The translations under genes were made by a program, and so were the position numbers. Below the pieces are notes generated by a model. It was not told the DNA's origin. It searched no databases and saw only the letters and a program-made list of their open reading frames with translations. 64,000 nucleotides of DNA from Lineus longissimus (Eukaryota > Nemertea > Pilidiophora > Heteronemertea > Lineidae): contig NC_088313.1 in NCBI RefSeq assembly GCF_910592395.1, forward strand, positions 10,888,937-10,952,936, read 5' to 3'. The number at the start of each line of letters is the position of its first letter. Positions within the stretch are counted from its first letter, which is position 1. Positions 8,680 to 22,902 of this stretch are shown one piece after another.

Positions 8680-11600
8680 GCTGTGAATGATAGGACCCTG
8701 ACCCCTGATCACTGCCAAACTTCATACGTGAGACAAAAAGAAACCTGATTGTGACTTACGGCTGGGAATGATGGGACCCCGACCCATGATCACTGCCAAA
8801 CTTCATACGTGAGACAAAAAGTTACCATAATGTGACTTGCGGCTGGGAATGAAAGGACCCCAACCCAAGATCACTGCGAAACTTTATATGCGAGACAAAA
8901 AGTTACAAGATTGTGACTCGTCGCTGGGAATGTTGGGACCTGACCCATGATCACTGCCAAACTTCATACGTGAGACAAAAGGTTACCAGATTGTGACTCG
9001 TGGCTGGGAATGATAGGACCGTGACCACTGATCACTACCAAACTTTATATGCGGGACAAAAAGTTACCAGATTGTGACTCGTGGCTGTGAATGAGAGGAC
9101 CCCGACCCCAGATCACTACTAAACTTTATATGTGAGATAAAAAGTTACCAGATTGTGACTCGTGCCTGTGAATGATAGGACCCTGACCCCTGATCACTAC
9201 CAAACTTTATATGTGAGACAAAAAGTTACCTGGTTGTGACTTACGGCTGGGAATGATGGGACCCGACCCATGATCACTGCCAAACTTCATACGTGAGACA
9301 AAAATTTACCAGATTGTGACTCGTGGCTGGGAATGATAGGACCCCGACCCAGGATCACTGCCAAACTTCATACGTGGGACAAAAAGTTACCAGATTGTGA
9401 CTCGTGGCTGTGAATGATAGGACCCCGATCAATGATCACTGCCAAACTTCATACGTGAGACAAAAAGTTACCATATTGTGACTTGCAGCTGGGAATGATA
9501 TGACCCCGACCCATGATCACTGCGAAACTTGATATGTGAGACAAAAAGTTACCTCATTGTGACTTACGGCTGGGAATGATGGGACCCCGACCCATCACCA
9601 CTGCCAAACTTCATATGCGAGACAAAAAGTTACCAGATTGTGACTCGTGGCTGTGAATGAGAGGACCCCGACCCCTGATCACTACTAAACTTTATATGTG
9701 AGACAAAAAGTTACCAGATTGTGACTCGTGGCTGGGAATGATGGGACCCCGACCCATGATCACTGCCAAACTTCATACGCGAGACAAAAAGTTACCTGAT
9801 TGTAACTTACGGCTGGGAATGATGGGACCCCGACCCATGACCACTGCCAAACTTCATATGCGAGACAAAAAGTTAGCAGATTGTGACGCGTGGCTGTGAA
9901 TGATAGGACCCTGACCCCTGATCACTACCAACCTTTATAAGTGAGACAAAAAGTTACCATATTGTGACTCGTGGCTGGGCATGATGGGACCCTGACCTAT
10001 GATCACTGCCAAACTTCATACGTGAGAGAAAAAGTTACCAGATTGTGACTCGCGGCTGGGAATGATAGGACCCTGACCCCAGATCACTACCAAACTTGAT
10101 ATGTGAGACAAAAAGTTACCTGATTGTGACTTACGGCTCGGAATGATGGGACCCCGACCCATGACCACTGCCAAACTCTGTATGCGGGACAAAAAGTTAC
10201 CAGATTGTGACTCGTGGCTGTGAATGATAGGACCCCGACCAATGATCACTGCCAAACTTCATACGTGAGACAAAAAGTTACCATATTGTGACTTGCGGCG
10301 GGGAATGATAGAACCCCGACCCATGATCACTGCGAAACTTGATATGTGAGACAAAAAGTTACCAAATTGTGACTCGTGGCTGTGAATGAGAGGACCCCGA
10401 CCCCTGATCACTACTAAACTTTATATGTGAGACAAAAAGTTACCAGATTGTGACTCGTTGCTGGGAATGATGGGACCCCGACCCATGATCACTGCCAAAC
10501 TTCATACGTGAGACAAAAAGTTACCTGATTGTAACTTACGGCTGGGAATGATGGGACCCCGACCCCTGACCACTGCCAAACTTCATATGCGAGACAAAAA
10601 GTTACCAGATTGTGACTCGTGGCTGGGAATGATAGGACCCCGTTCCAGGATCACTGCCAAACTTCATTCGTGAGACAAAAAGTTACCAGATTGTGACTCG
10701 TGGTTGTGAATGATAGGACCCCGACCCCTGATCACTACCAAACGTTATATGTCAGACAGAAAGTTACCAGATTGTGACTCGCGGATGGTAATGATGGGAC
10801 CCCGACCCATGATCACTGCCAAACTTCATACGTGAGACAAAAAGTTACATGATTGTGACTTACGGCTGTGAATGATGGGACCCCGACCCATGACCACTGC
10901 CAAACTTCATATGCGAGACAAAAAGTTACCAGATTGTGACTCGTGGCTGTGAATGATAGGACCCCGACCCATGATCACTGCCAAACTTCATACGTGAGAC
11001 AAAAAGTTACCATATTGTGACTTGCGGCTGGGAATGATAGGACCCCGACCCATGATCATTGCGAAACTATAAATGTCAGACAAAAAGTTACCAGATTGTG
11101 ACTTGTGGCTGGGAATGATGGGACCCCACCCATGATCACTGCCAAACTTCATACGTGAGACAAAAAGTTACCATAATGTGACTCGTGGCTGTGAATGATA
11201 GGACCCTGACCCCTGATCACTGCCAAACTTCATACGTGAGACAAAAAGAAACCTGATTGTGACTTACGGCTGGGAATGATGGGACCCCGACCCATGATCA
11301 CTGCCAAACTTCATACGTGAGACAAAAAGTTACCATAATGTGACTTGCGGCTGGGAATGATAGGACCCCAACCCAAGATCACTGCGAAACTTTATATGCG
11401 AGACAAAAAGTTACAAGATTGTGACTCGTCGCTGGGAATGTTGGGACCTGACCCATGATCACTGCCAAACTTCATACGTGAGACAAAAAGTTACCAGATT
11501 GTGACTCGTGGCTGGGAATGATAGGACCGTGACCACTGATCACTACCAAACTTTATATGCGGGACAAAAAGTTACCAGATTGTGACTCGTGGCTGTGAAT

Positions 11601-13270
11601 GAGAGGACCCCGACCCCTGATCACTACTAAACTTTATATGTGAGATAAAAAGTTACCAGATTGTGACTCGTGCCTGTGAATGATAGGACCCTGACCCCTG
11701 ATCACTACCAAACTTTATATGTGAGACAAAAAGTTACCTGGTTGTGACTTACGGCTGGGAATGATGGGACCCGACCCATGATCACTGCCAAACTTCATAC
11801 GTGAGACAAAAATTTACCAGATTGTGACTCGTGGCTGGGAATGATAGGACCCCGACCCAGGATCACTGCAAAACTTCATACGTGGGACAAAAAGTTACCA
11901 GATTGTGACTCGTGGCTGTGAATGATAGGACCCCGACCAATGATCACTGCCAAACTTCATACGTGAGACAAAAAGTTACCATATTGTGACTTGCAGCTGG
12001 GAATGATAGGACCCCGACCCATGATCACTGCGAAACTTGATATGTGAGACAAAAAGTTACCTCATTGTGACTTACGGCTGGGAATGATGGGACCTCGACC
12101 CATCACCACTGCCAAACTTCATATGCGAGACAAAAAGTTATCAGATTGTGACTCGTGGCTGTGAATGAGAGGACCCCGACCCCTGATCACTACTAAACTT
12201 TATATGTGAGACAAAAAGTTACCAGATTGTGACTCGTGGCTGGGAATGATGGGACCCCGACCCATGATCACTGCCAAACTTCATACGCGAGACAAAAAGT
12301 TACCTGATTGTAACTTACGGCTGGGAATGATGGGACCCCGACCCATGACCACTGCCAAACTTCATATGCGAGACAAAAAGTTAGCAGATTGTGACTCGTG
12401 GCTGTGAATGATAGGACCCTGACCCCTGATCACTACCAACCTTTATAAGTGAGACAAAAAGTTACCATATTGTGACTCGTGGCTGGGCATGATGGGACCC
12501 TGACCTATGATCACTGCCAAACTTCATATGTGAGAGAAAAAGTTACCAGATTGTGACTCGCGGCTGGGAATGATAGGACCCTGACCCCAGATCACTACCA
12601 AACTTGATATGTGAGACAAAAAGTTACCTGATTTTGACTTACGACTCGGAATGATGGGACCCCGACCCATGACCACTGCCAAACTCCGTATGCGGGACAA
12701 AAAGTTACCAGATTGTGACTCGTGGCTGTGAATGATAGGACCCCGACCAATGATCACTGCCAAACTTCATACGTGAGACAAAAAGTTACCATATTGTGAC
12801 TTGCGGCTGGGAATGATAGGACCCCGACCCATGATCACTGCGAAACTTGATATGTGAGACAAAAAGTTACCTCATTGTGACTTACGGTGGGAATGATGGG
12901 ACCCCGACCCATGACCACTGCCAAACTTCATATGCGAGACAAAAAGTTACCAAATTGTGACTCGTGGCTGTGAATGAGAGGACCCCGACCCCTGATCACT
13001 ACTAAACTTTATATGTGAGACAAAAAGTTACCAGATTGTGACTCGTTGCTGGGAATGATGGGACCCCGACCCATGACCACTGCCAAACTTCATACGTGAG
13101 ACAAAAAGTTACCTGATTGTAACTTACGGCTGGGAATGATGGGACCCCGACCCCTGACCACTGCCAAACTTCATATGCGAGACAAAAAGTTACCAGATTG
13201 TGACTCGTGGCTGGGAATGATAGGACCCCGTTCCAGGATCACTGCCAAACTTCATTCGTGAGACAAAAAG
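8680..13270. repeat. Duplicated ~2.5 kb satellite block (about 31 monomers)
   Basis: The block from ~8680 recurs from ~11187 at an offset of 2,508 bases; both carry the rare monomer variant ACAAAAAGAAACCTGATTG (8735 and ~11241). Near 10360/12860 the second copy has one extra monomer, so the offset becomes ~2,584. This is a single-monomer gain or loss after the block duplicated. Confidence 0.75.
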
Positions 13271-14885
13271 TTACCAGATTGTGACTCGTGGCTGTGAATG
13301 ATAGGACCCTGACCCCTGATCACTACCAAACTTGATATGCGAGACAAAAAGTTACCAGATTGTGACTCGTGGCTGGGAATGATAGGACCCCGACCGATGA
13401 TCACTGCCAAACTTCATACGTGAGACAAAAAGTTACCAGATTGTGACTCGTGCCTGTGAATGATAAGACCCTGACCCCTGATCACTACCAAACTTTATAT
13501 TTGAGACAAAAAGTTACTTCATTGTGACTTACGGCTGGGAATGATGGGACCCGACCCATGATCACTGCCAAACTTCATACGTGAGACAAAAAGTTACCAG
13601 ATTGTGACTCGTGGCTGGGAATGATGGGACCCCGACCCATGATCACTGCCAAACTTCATACGTGAGACAAAAAGTTACCTGATTGTAACTTACGGCTGGG
13701 AATGATGGGACCCCGACCCATGACCACTGCCAAACTTCATATGCGAGACAAAAAGTTAGCAGATTGTGACTCGTGGCTGGGAATGATGGGACCCCGACCC
13801 AGGATCACTGCCAAACTTCATACGTGAGACAAAAAGTTACCAGATTGTGACTCGTGCCTGTGAATGATAGGACCCTGACCCCTGATCACTACCAAACTTT
13901 ATATTTGAGACAAAAAGTTACCTGATTGTGACTTACGGCTGGGAATGATGGGACCCGACCCATGATCACTGCCAAACTTCATACGTGAGACAAAAAGTTA
14001 CCTGATTGTGACTCATGGCTGGGAATGATGGGACCCCGACCCATGATCACTGCCAAATTTCATACGTGTGACAAAAAGTTACCATAATGTGACTTGCGGC
14101 TGGGAATGATAGGACCCTGACCCCTGATCACTACCAAACTTTATATGTGAGACAAAAAGTTACCTGATTGTGACTTACGGCTGGGAATGATGGGACCCCG
14201 ACCCATGACCACTGCGAAACTTCATACGTGAGACAAAAAGTTACCATATTATGACTTGCGGCTTGGAATGATAGGACCCTGACCCATGATCACTGCCAAA
14301 CTTCATACGTGAGACAAAAAGTTACCTGATTGTAACTTACGGCTGGGAATGATGGGACCCCGACCCATGACCACTGCCAAACTTCATATGCGAGACAAAA
14401 AGTTAGCAGATTGTGACTCGTGGCTGGGAATGATGGGACCCCGACCCAGGATCACTGCCAAACTTCATACGTGAGACAAAAAGTTACCAGATTGTGACTC
14501 GTGCCTGTGAATGATAGGACCCTGACCCCTGATCACTACCAAACTTTATATTTGAGACAAAAAGTTACCTGATTGTGACTTACGGCTGGGAATGATGGGA
14601 CCCGACCCATGATCACTGCCAAACTTCATACGTGAGACAAAAAGTTACCTGATTGTGACTCATGGCTGGGAATGATGGGACCCCGACCCATGATCACTGC
14701 CAAATTTCATACGTGTGACAAAAAGTTACCATAATGTGACTTGCGGCTGGGAATGATAGGACCCTGACCCCTGATCACTACCAAACTTTATATGTGAGAC
14801 AAAAAGTTACCTGATTGTGACTTACGGCTGGGAATGATGGGACCCCGACCCATGACCACTGCGAAACTTCATACGTGAGACAAAA

Positions 14886-17800
14886 AGTTACCATATTATG
14901 ACTTGCGGCTTGGAATGATAGGACCCTGACCCCTGATCACTACCAAACTTTATATGTGAGACAAAAAGTTACCTGATTGTGACTTACGGTTGGGAATGAT
15001 GGGACCCCGACCCATGACCACTGCCAAACTTCATATGCGAGACAAAAAGTTACCAGATTTTGACTCCTGGCTGTGAATGATAGGACCCCGACCCATGATC
15101 ACTGCCAAACTTCATACGTGAGACAAAAAGTTACCTGATTGTGACTTACGGCTGGGAATGATGGGACCCGACCCATGACCACTGCCAAAGTTCATATGCG
15201 AGACAAAAAGTTACCAGATTGTGACTCGTGGCTGGGAATGATGGGACCCGACCCATGATCACTGCCAAACTTCATACGTGAGACAAAAGTTACCAGATTG
15301 TGACTCGTGGCTGGGAATGATAGGACCCCGATCCAGGATCACTGCCAAACTTCATACGTGAGACAAAAAGTTACCAGATTGTGACTCGTGGCTGGGAATG
15401 ATAGGACCCCGACCCATGATCACTGCCAAACTTCATACGTGAGACAAAAAGTTACCTGATTGTAACTTACGGCTGGGAATGATGGGACCCCGACCCCTGA
15501 CCACTGCCAAACTTCATATGCGAGACAAAAAGTTACGAGATTGTGACTCGTGGCTGGGAATGATAGGACCCCGACCGATGATCACTGCCAAACTTCATAC
15601 GAGAGACAAAAAGTTACCAGATTGTGACTCGTGGCTGTGAATGATAGGACCCTGACCCCTGATCACTACCAAACTTTATATGCGAGACAAAAAGTTACCA
15701 GATTGTGACTCGTGGCTGGGAATGATAGGACCCCGACCGATGATCACTGCCAAACTTCATACGAGAGACAAAAAGTTACCAGATTGTGACTCGTGCCTGT
15801 GAATGATAGGACCCTGACCCCTGATCACTACCAAACTTTATATTTGAGACAAAAAGTTACCTGATTGTGACTTACGGCTGGGAATGATGGGACCCGACCC
15901 ATGATCACTGCCAAACTTCATACGTGAGACAAAAAGTTACCAGATTGTGACTCGTGGCTGGGAATGATGGGACCCCGACCCATGATCACTGCCAAACTTC
16001 ATACGTGAGACAAAAAGTTACCTGATTGTAACTTACGGCTGGGAATGATGGGACCCCGACCCATGACCACTGCCAAACTTCATATGCGAGACAAAAAGTT
16101 AGCAGATTGTGACTCGTGGCTGGGAATGATGGGACCCCGACCCATGATCACTGCCAAACTTCATACGTGAGACAAAAAGTTACCTGATTGTAACTTACGG
16201 CTGGGAATGATGGGACCCGACCCATGATCACTGCCAAATTTCATACGTGTGACAAAAAGTTACCATAATGTGACTTGCGGCTGGGAATGATAGGACCCTG
16301 ACCCCTGATCACTACCAAACTTTATATGTGAGACAAAAAGTTACCTGATTGTGACTTACGGCTGGGAATGATGGGACCCCGACCCATGACCACTGCGAAA
16401 CTTCATACGTGAGACAAAAAGTTACCATATTGTGACTTGCGGCTTGGAATGATAGGACCCTGACCCCTGATCACTACCAAACTTTATATGTGAGACAAAA
16501 AGTTACCTTAAGTTGTGATTTACGGTTGGGAATGATGGGACCCCGACCCATGACCACTGCCAAACTTCATATGCGAGACGAAAAGTTACCAGATTTTGAC
16601 TCGTGGCTGTGAATGATAGGACCCCGACCCATGATCACTGCCAAACTTCATACGTGAGACAAAAAGTTACCTGATTGTGACTTACGGCTGGGAATGATGG
16701 GACCCCGACCCATGACCACTGCCAAAGTTCATATGCGAGACAAAAAGTTACCAGATTGTGACTCGTGGCTGGGAATGATGGGACCCGACCCATGATCACT
16801 GCCAAACTTCATACGTGAGAGAAAAAGTTACCAGATTGTGACTCGTGGCTGGGAATGATAGGACCCCGTTCCAGGATCACTGCCAAACTTCATACGTGAG
16901 ACAAAAAGTTACCAGATTGTGACTCGTGGCTGGGAATGATAGGACCCCGACCCATGATCACTGCCAAACTTCATACGTGAGACAAAAAGTTACCTGATTG
17001 TAACTTACGGCTGGGAATGATGGGACCCCGACCCCTGACCACTGCCAAACTTCATATGCGAGACAAAAAGTTACCAGATTGTGACTCGTGGCTGGGAATG
17101 ATAGGACCCCGTTCCAGGATCACTGCCAAACTTCATTCGTGAGACAAAAAGTTACCAGATTGTGACTCGTGGCTGTGAATGATAGGACCCTGACCCCTGA
17201 TCACAACCAAACTTTATATGCGAGACAAAAAGTTACCAGATTGTGACTCGTGGCTGGGAATGATAGGACCCCGACCGATGATCACTGCCAAACTTCATAC
17301 GTGAGACAAAAAGTTACCAGATTGTGACTCGTGCCTGTGAATGATAGGACCCTGACCCCTGATCACTACCAAACTTTATATTTGAGACAAAAAGTTACCT
17401 GATTGTGACTTACGGCTGGGAATGATGGGACCCGACCCATGATCACTGCCAAACTTCATACGTAAGACAAAAAGTTACCAGATTGTGAGTCGTGGCTGGG
17501 AATGATGGGACCCCGACCCATGATCACTGCCAAACTTCATACGTGAGACAAAAAGTTACCTGATTGTAACTTACGGCTGGGAATGATGGGACCCCGACCC
17601 ATGACCACTGCCAAACTTCATATGCGAGACAAAAAGTTAGCAGATTGTGACTCGTGGCTGGGAATGATGGGACCCCGACCCAGGATCACTGCCAAACTTC
17701 ATACGTGAGACAAAAAGTTACCAGATTGTGACTCGTGCCTGTGAATGATAGGACCCTGACCCCTGATCACTACCAAACTTTATATTTGAGACAAAAGTTA

Positions 17801-20800
17801 CCTGATTGTGACTTACGGCTGAGAATGATGGGACCCGACCCATGATCACTGCCAAACTTCATACGTGAGACAAAAAGTTACCTGATTGTGACTCATGGCT
17901 GGGAATGATGGGACCCCGACCCATGATCACTGCCAAATTTCATATGTGTGACAAAAAGTTACCATAATGTGACTTGTGGCTGGGAATGATAGGACCCTGA
18001 CCCCTGATCACTACCAAACTTTATATGTGAGACAAAAAGTTACCTGATTGTGACTTACGGCTGGGAATGATGGGACCCCGACCCATGACCACTGCGAAAC
18101 TTCATACGTGAGACAAAAAGTTACCATATTGTGACTTGCGGCTTGGAATGATAGGACCCTGACCCCTGATCACTACCAAACTTTATATGTGAGACAAAAA
18201 GTTACCTGATTGTGACTTACGGTTGGGAATGATGGGACCCCGACCCATGACCACTGCCAAACTTCATATGCGAGACAAAAAGTTACCAGATTTTGACTCG
18301 TGGCTGTGAATGATAGGACCCCGACCCATGATCACTGCCAAACTTCATACGTGAGACAAAAAGTTACCTGATTGTGACTTACGGCTGGGAATGATGGGAC
18401 CCCGACCCATGACCACTGCCAAAGTTCATATGCGAGACAAAAAGTTACCAGATTGTGACTCGTGGCTGGGAATGATGGGACCCGACCCATGATCACTGCC
18501 AAACTTCATACGTGAGACAAAAGTTACCAGATTGTGACTCGTGGCTGGGAATGATAGGACCCCGATCCAGGATCACTGCCAAACTTCAAACGTGAGACAA
18601 AAAGTTACCAGATTGTGACTCGTGGCTGGGAATGATAGGACCCCGACCCATGATCACTGCCAAACTTCATACGTGAGACAAAAAGTTACCTGATTGTAAC
18701 TTACGGATGGGAATGATGGGACCCCGACCCCTGACCACTGCCAAACTTCATATGCGAGACAAAAAGTTACCAGATTGTGACTCGTGGCTGGGAATGATAG
18801 GACCCCGTTCCAGGATCACTGCCAAACTTCATTCGTGAGACAAAAAGTTACCAGATTGTGACTCGTGGCTGTGAATGATAGGACCCTGACCCCTGATCAC
18901 TACCAAACTTTATATGCGAGACAAAAAGTTACCAGATTGTGACTCGTGGCTGGGAATGATAGGACCCCGACCGATGATCACTGCCAAACTTCATACGAGA
19001 GACAAAAAGTTACCAGATTGTGACTCGTGCCTGTGAATGATAGGACCCTGACCCCTGATCACTACCAAACTTTATATTTGAGACAAAAAGTTACCTGATT
19101 GTGACTTACGGCTGGGAATGATGGGACCCGACCCATGATCACTGCCAAACTTCATACGTGAGACAAAAAGTTACCAGATTGTGACTCGTGGCTGGGAATG
19201 ATGGGACCCCGACCCATGATCACTGCCAAACTTCATACGTGAGACAAAAAGTTACCTGATTGTAACTTACGGCTGGGAATGATGGGACCCCGACCCATGA
19301 CCACTGCCAAACTTCATATGCGAGACAAAAAGTTAGAGATTGTGACTCGTGGCTGGGAATGATGGGACCCCGACCCATGATCACTGCCAAACTTCATACG
19401 TGAGACAAAAAGTTACCTGATTGTAACTTATGGCTGGGAATGATGGGACCCCGACCCATGATCACTGCCAAATTTCATACGTGTGACAAAAAGTTACCAT
19501 AATGTGACTTGCGGCTGGGAATGATAGGACCCTGACCCCTGATCACTACCAAACTTTATATGTGAGACAAAAAGTTACCTGATTGTGACTTACGGCTGGG
19601 AATGATGGGACCCCGACCCATGACCACTGCGAAACTTCATACATGAGACAAAAAGTTACCATATTGTGACTTGCGGCTTGGAATGATAGGACCCTGACCC
19701 CTGATCACTACCAAACTTTATATGTGAGACAAAAAGTTACCTTAAGTTGTGACTTACGGTTGGGAATGATGGGACCCCGACCCATGACCACTGCCAAACT
19801 TCATATGCGAGACAAAAAGTTACCAGATTTTGACTCGTGGCTGTGAATGATAGGACCCCGACCCATGATCACTGCCAAACTTCATACGTGAGACAAAAAG
19901 TTACCTGATTGTGACTTACGGCTGGGAATGATGGGACCCCGACCCATGACCACTGCCAAAGTTCATATGCGAGACAAAAAGTTACCAGATTGTGACTCGT
20001 GGCTGGGAATGATGGGACCCGACCCATGATCACTGCCAAACTTCATACGTGAGACAAAAAGTTACCAGATTGTGACTCGTGGCTGGGAATGATAGGACCC
20101 CGATCCAGGATCACTGCCAAACTTCATACGTGAGACAAAAAGTTACCAGATTGTGACTCGTGGCTGGGAATGATAGGACCCCGACCCATGATCACTGCCA
20201 AACTTCATACGTGAGACAAAAAGTTACCTGATTGTAACTTACGGCTGGGAATGATGGGACCCCGACCCCTGACCACTGCCAAACTTCATATGCGAGACAA
20301 AAAGTTACCAGATTGTGACTCGTGGCTGGGAATGATAGGACCCCGTTCCAGGATCACTGCCAAACTTCATTCGTGAGACAAAAAGTTACCAGATTGTGAC
20401 TCGTGGCTGTGAATGATAGGACCCTGACCCCTGATCACTACCAAACTTTATATGCGAGACAAAAAGTTACCAGATTGTGACTCGTGGCTGGGAATGATAG
20501 GACCCCGACCGATGATCACTGCCAAACTTCATACGTGAGACAAAAAGTTACCAGATTGTGACTCGTGCCTGTGAATGATAGGACCCTGACCCCTGATCAC
20601 TACCAAACTTTATATTTGAGACAAAAAGTTACCTGATTGTGACTTACGGCTGGGAATGATGGGACCCGACCCATGATCACTGCCAAACTTCATACGTGAG
20701 ACAAAAAGTTACCAGATTGTGACTCGTGGCTGGGAATGATGGGACCCCGACCCATGATCACTGCCAAACTTCATACGTGAGACAAAAAGTAACCTGATTG

Positions 20801-21956
20801 TAACTTACGGCTGGGAATGATGGGACCCCGACCCATGACCACTGCCAAACTTCATATGCGAGACAAAAAGTTAGCAGATTGTGACTCGTGGCTGGGAATG
20901 ATGGGACCCCGACCCAGGATCACTGCCAAACTTCATACGTGAGACAAAAAGTTACCAGATTGTGACTCGTGCCTGTGAATGATAGGACCCTGACCCCTGA
21001 TCACTACCAAACTTTATATTTGAGACAAAAAGTTACCTGATTGTGACTTACGGCTGGGAATGATGGGACCCGACCCATGATCACTGCCAAACTTCATACG
21101 TGAGACAAAAAGTTACCTGATTGTGACTCATGGCTGGGAATGATGGGACCCCGACCCATGATCACTGCCAAATTTCATACGTGTGACAAAAAGTTACCAT
21201 AATGTGACTTGCGGCTGGGAATGATAGGACCCTGACCCCTGATCACTACCAAACTTTATATGTGAGACAAAAAGTTACCTGATTGTGACTTACGGCTGGG
21301 AATGATGGGACCCCGACCCATGACCACTGCGAAACTTCATACGTGAGACAAAAAGTTACCATATTGTGACTTGCGGCTTGGAATGATAGGACCCTGGCCC
21401 CTGATCACTACCAAACTTTATATGTGAGACAAAAAGTTACCTGATTGTGACTTACGGTTGGGAATGATGGGACCCCGACCCATGACCACTGCCAAACTTC
21501 ATATGCGAGACAAAAAGTTACCAGATTTTGACTCGTGGCTGTGAATGATAGGACCCCGACCCATGATCACTGCCAAACTTCATACGTGAGACAAAAAGTT
21601 ACCTGATTGTGACTTACGGCTGGGAATGATGGGACCCCGACCCATGACCACTGCCAAAGTTCATATGCGAGACAAAAAGTTACCAGATTGTGACTCGTGG
21701 CTGGGAATGATGGGACCCGACCCATGATCACTGCCAAACTTCATACGTGAGACAAAAAGTTACCAGATTGTGACTCGTGGCTGGGAATGATAGGACCCCG
21801 ATCCAGGATCACTGCCAAACTTCATACGTGAGACAAAAAGTTACCAGATTGTGACTCGTGGCTGGGAATGATAGGACCCCGACCCAGGATCACTGCCAAA
21901 CTTCATACGTGAGACAAAAAGGTACCAGATTGTGACTCGTGGCTGTGAATGATAGG
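14886..21956. repeat. Higher-order repeat of ~3.24 kb (19 + 21 monomers)
   Basis: The marker monomer with GACTTGCGGCTTGGAATG occurs at ~14890, 16425, 18122, 19662 and 21359. Successive spacings are ~1,538, 1,697, 1,540 and 1,697 bases. The two-step period is ~3,236 bases. The private variant CCTTAAGTTGTGA at ~16504 and ~19740 recurs at the same period. Confidence 0.8.
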
Positions 21957-22690
21957 TGTACCATAGCTACATGAAAAACACTACTAAATTACCAGAAGAA
22001 ACACAAACCCTGAAGCTGTTTTACACAAATACACAAACACACTTTATTTACATAAGCAACTTAGGTAATGGTCTATATGGACAATGTAGAGCTCTCTGCT
22101 ATGAATGACACTTGCACAAACACATCAGTCAGTCAATCTGGTTGAGAAACACATATCCAAAGAAGCTCCAACTCGTAGAAACACAGTTATGTACTCGTAG
22201 AACGTAGAAACACTGTCATGTACATGTCGATGACGTCACAGAAAAAGTGCAAGCCCGGTACCGGAAGTGAGTGACAAAAGACAAGTCACGATTGCGCAAA
22301 CAGGAAGTACAGATATCCGACGTATATCCACGTAAAACGTTGCGTATAAAGGTTACATGTAAAGGTGCTCCTTGAGGCCGCCACAGACACTTGTTACGAA
22401 CGATGTAAGCAGTGCTACGAAATGTAGCCAAATGTATGGTCTGTGAACACGAATAAAACACAGGAGCAAACGTCCTCCCGGTCTTCTCACACCACAGCTG
22501 TGTATACGAATGGGGCGAGTATAAGAAAACTGATAGAAAATGAACCTATGCACTTACGTAAGAAGGTAAGTGCATAGGCCTAAAATAAACTGTGTTTGTA
22601 AACAAGTCTCTTGATGGCGTCCACCACAAGCCAGCACCATACATGTAACAAAATAATTAACTCAGGTCCTATTTGACCAACAACCGAACA
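21957..22690 (-). repeat. 3' LTR of the BEL/Pao element
   Basis: 734 bases, minus-strand orientation, starting TGTTCGGTTGTTGG and ending GGTACA. An AATAAA signal on the minus strand lies at 22044-22049. A 13 bp inverted repeat (CCTATGCACTTAC...GTAAGTGCATAGG, ~22545-22577) forms a hairpin within the LTR. It lacks a ~127-base internal segment present in the 5' LTR. Confidence 0.93.
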
Positions 22691-22702
22691 TCCTCCCCTC
22701 TG
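22691..22702 (-). promoter_or_regulatory. Polypurine tract of the BEL/Pao element
   Basis: On the minus strand, CAGAGGGGAGGA lies immediately before the 3' LTR, the expected site and composition for plus-strand DNA priming. Bases 22703-22902 between it and the end of pol are AT-rich untranslated sequence. Confidence 0.8.
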
Positions 22703-22902
22703 AAAATCGAATTAACCCAAGTATAATGATTTTCACTACAAACAAAAAACAAAATCTCTATGTTGCTTGCGCGCGCTACGCTTGTAGCATTTTACTATAT
22801 GAATCGTTTGAACAAAGTATACTAGTAGTGCAAACATTATCATCGGAAATTGCAATGACTTCATCATGTCCTAATCTATAAGTAATAATCGTACGCGATA
22901 AT

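Larger units (their letters stand above)
5609..21956. repeat. Satellite array, ~81 bp monomer, ~200 copies, with higher-order structure
   Basis: A monomer of ~81 bases contains GTGACTCGTGGCTGGGAATG, GATCACTGCCAAACTTCATA and GAGACAAAAAGTTACC, and repeats head to tail for 16.3 kb. Two main monomer classes differ at the start (GTGACTCGTGG preceded by CAGATT; GTRACTTACGG preceded by CTGATT) and often alternate, giving ~162 bp dimers. Other classes carry TATATGCGAGAC, TATATTTGAGAC or CCCGTTCCAGGATC. Blocks of 17, ~31, and 19+21 monomers are themselves duplicated. Short ORFs inside are repeat artefacts. The array is cut at 21956 by a BEL/Pao insertion and resumes at 33296. A centromeric, pericentric or heterochromatic role is possible but not shown. 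Confidence 0.97.

Noticed and set aside
5716-12763. Open frames of 66-81 codons inside the satellite (e.g. 5716-5916, 7091-7291, 10016-10255, 12524-12763)
   Set aside because: They are translations of the 81 bp tandem repeat (81 is divisible by 3, so frames persist) and recur only because the monomers recur.
5609-21956. CRISPR-like appearance of the long array
   Set aside because: Monomers are contiguous with no unique spacers, in an animal-type repeat landscape.
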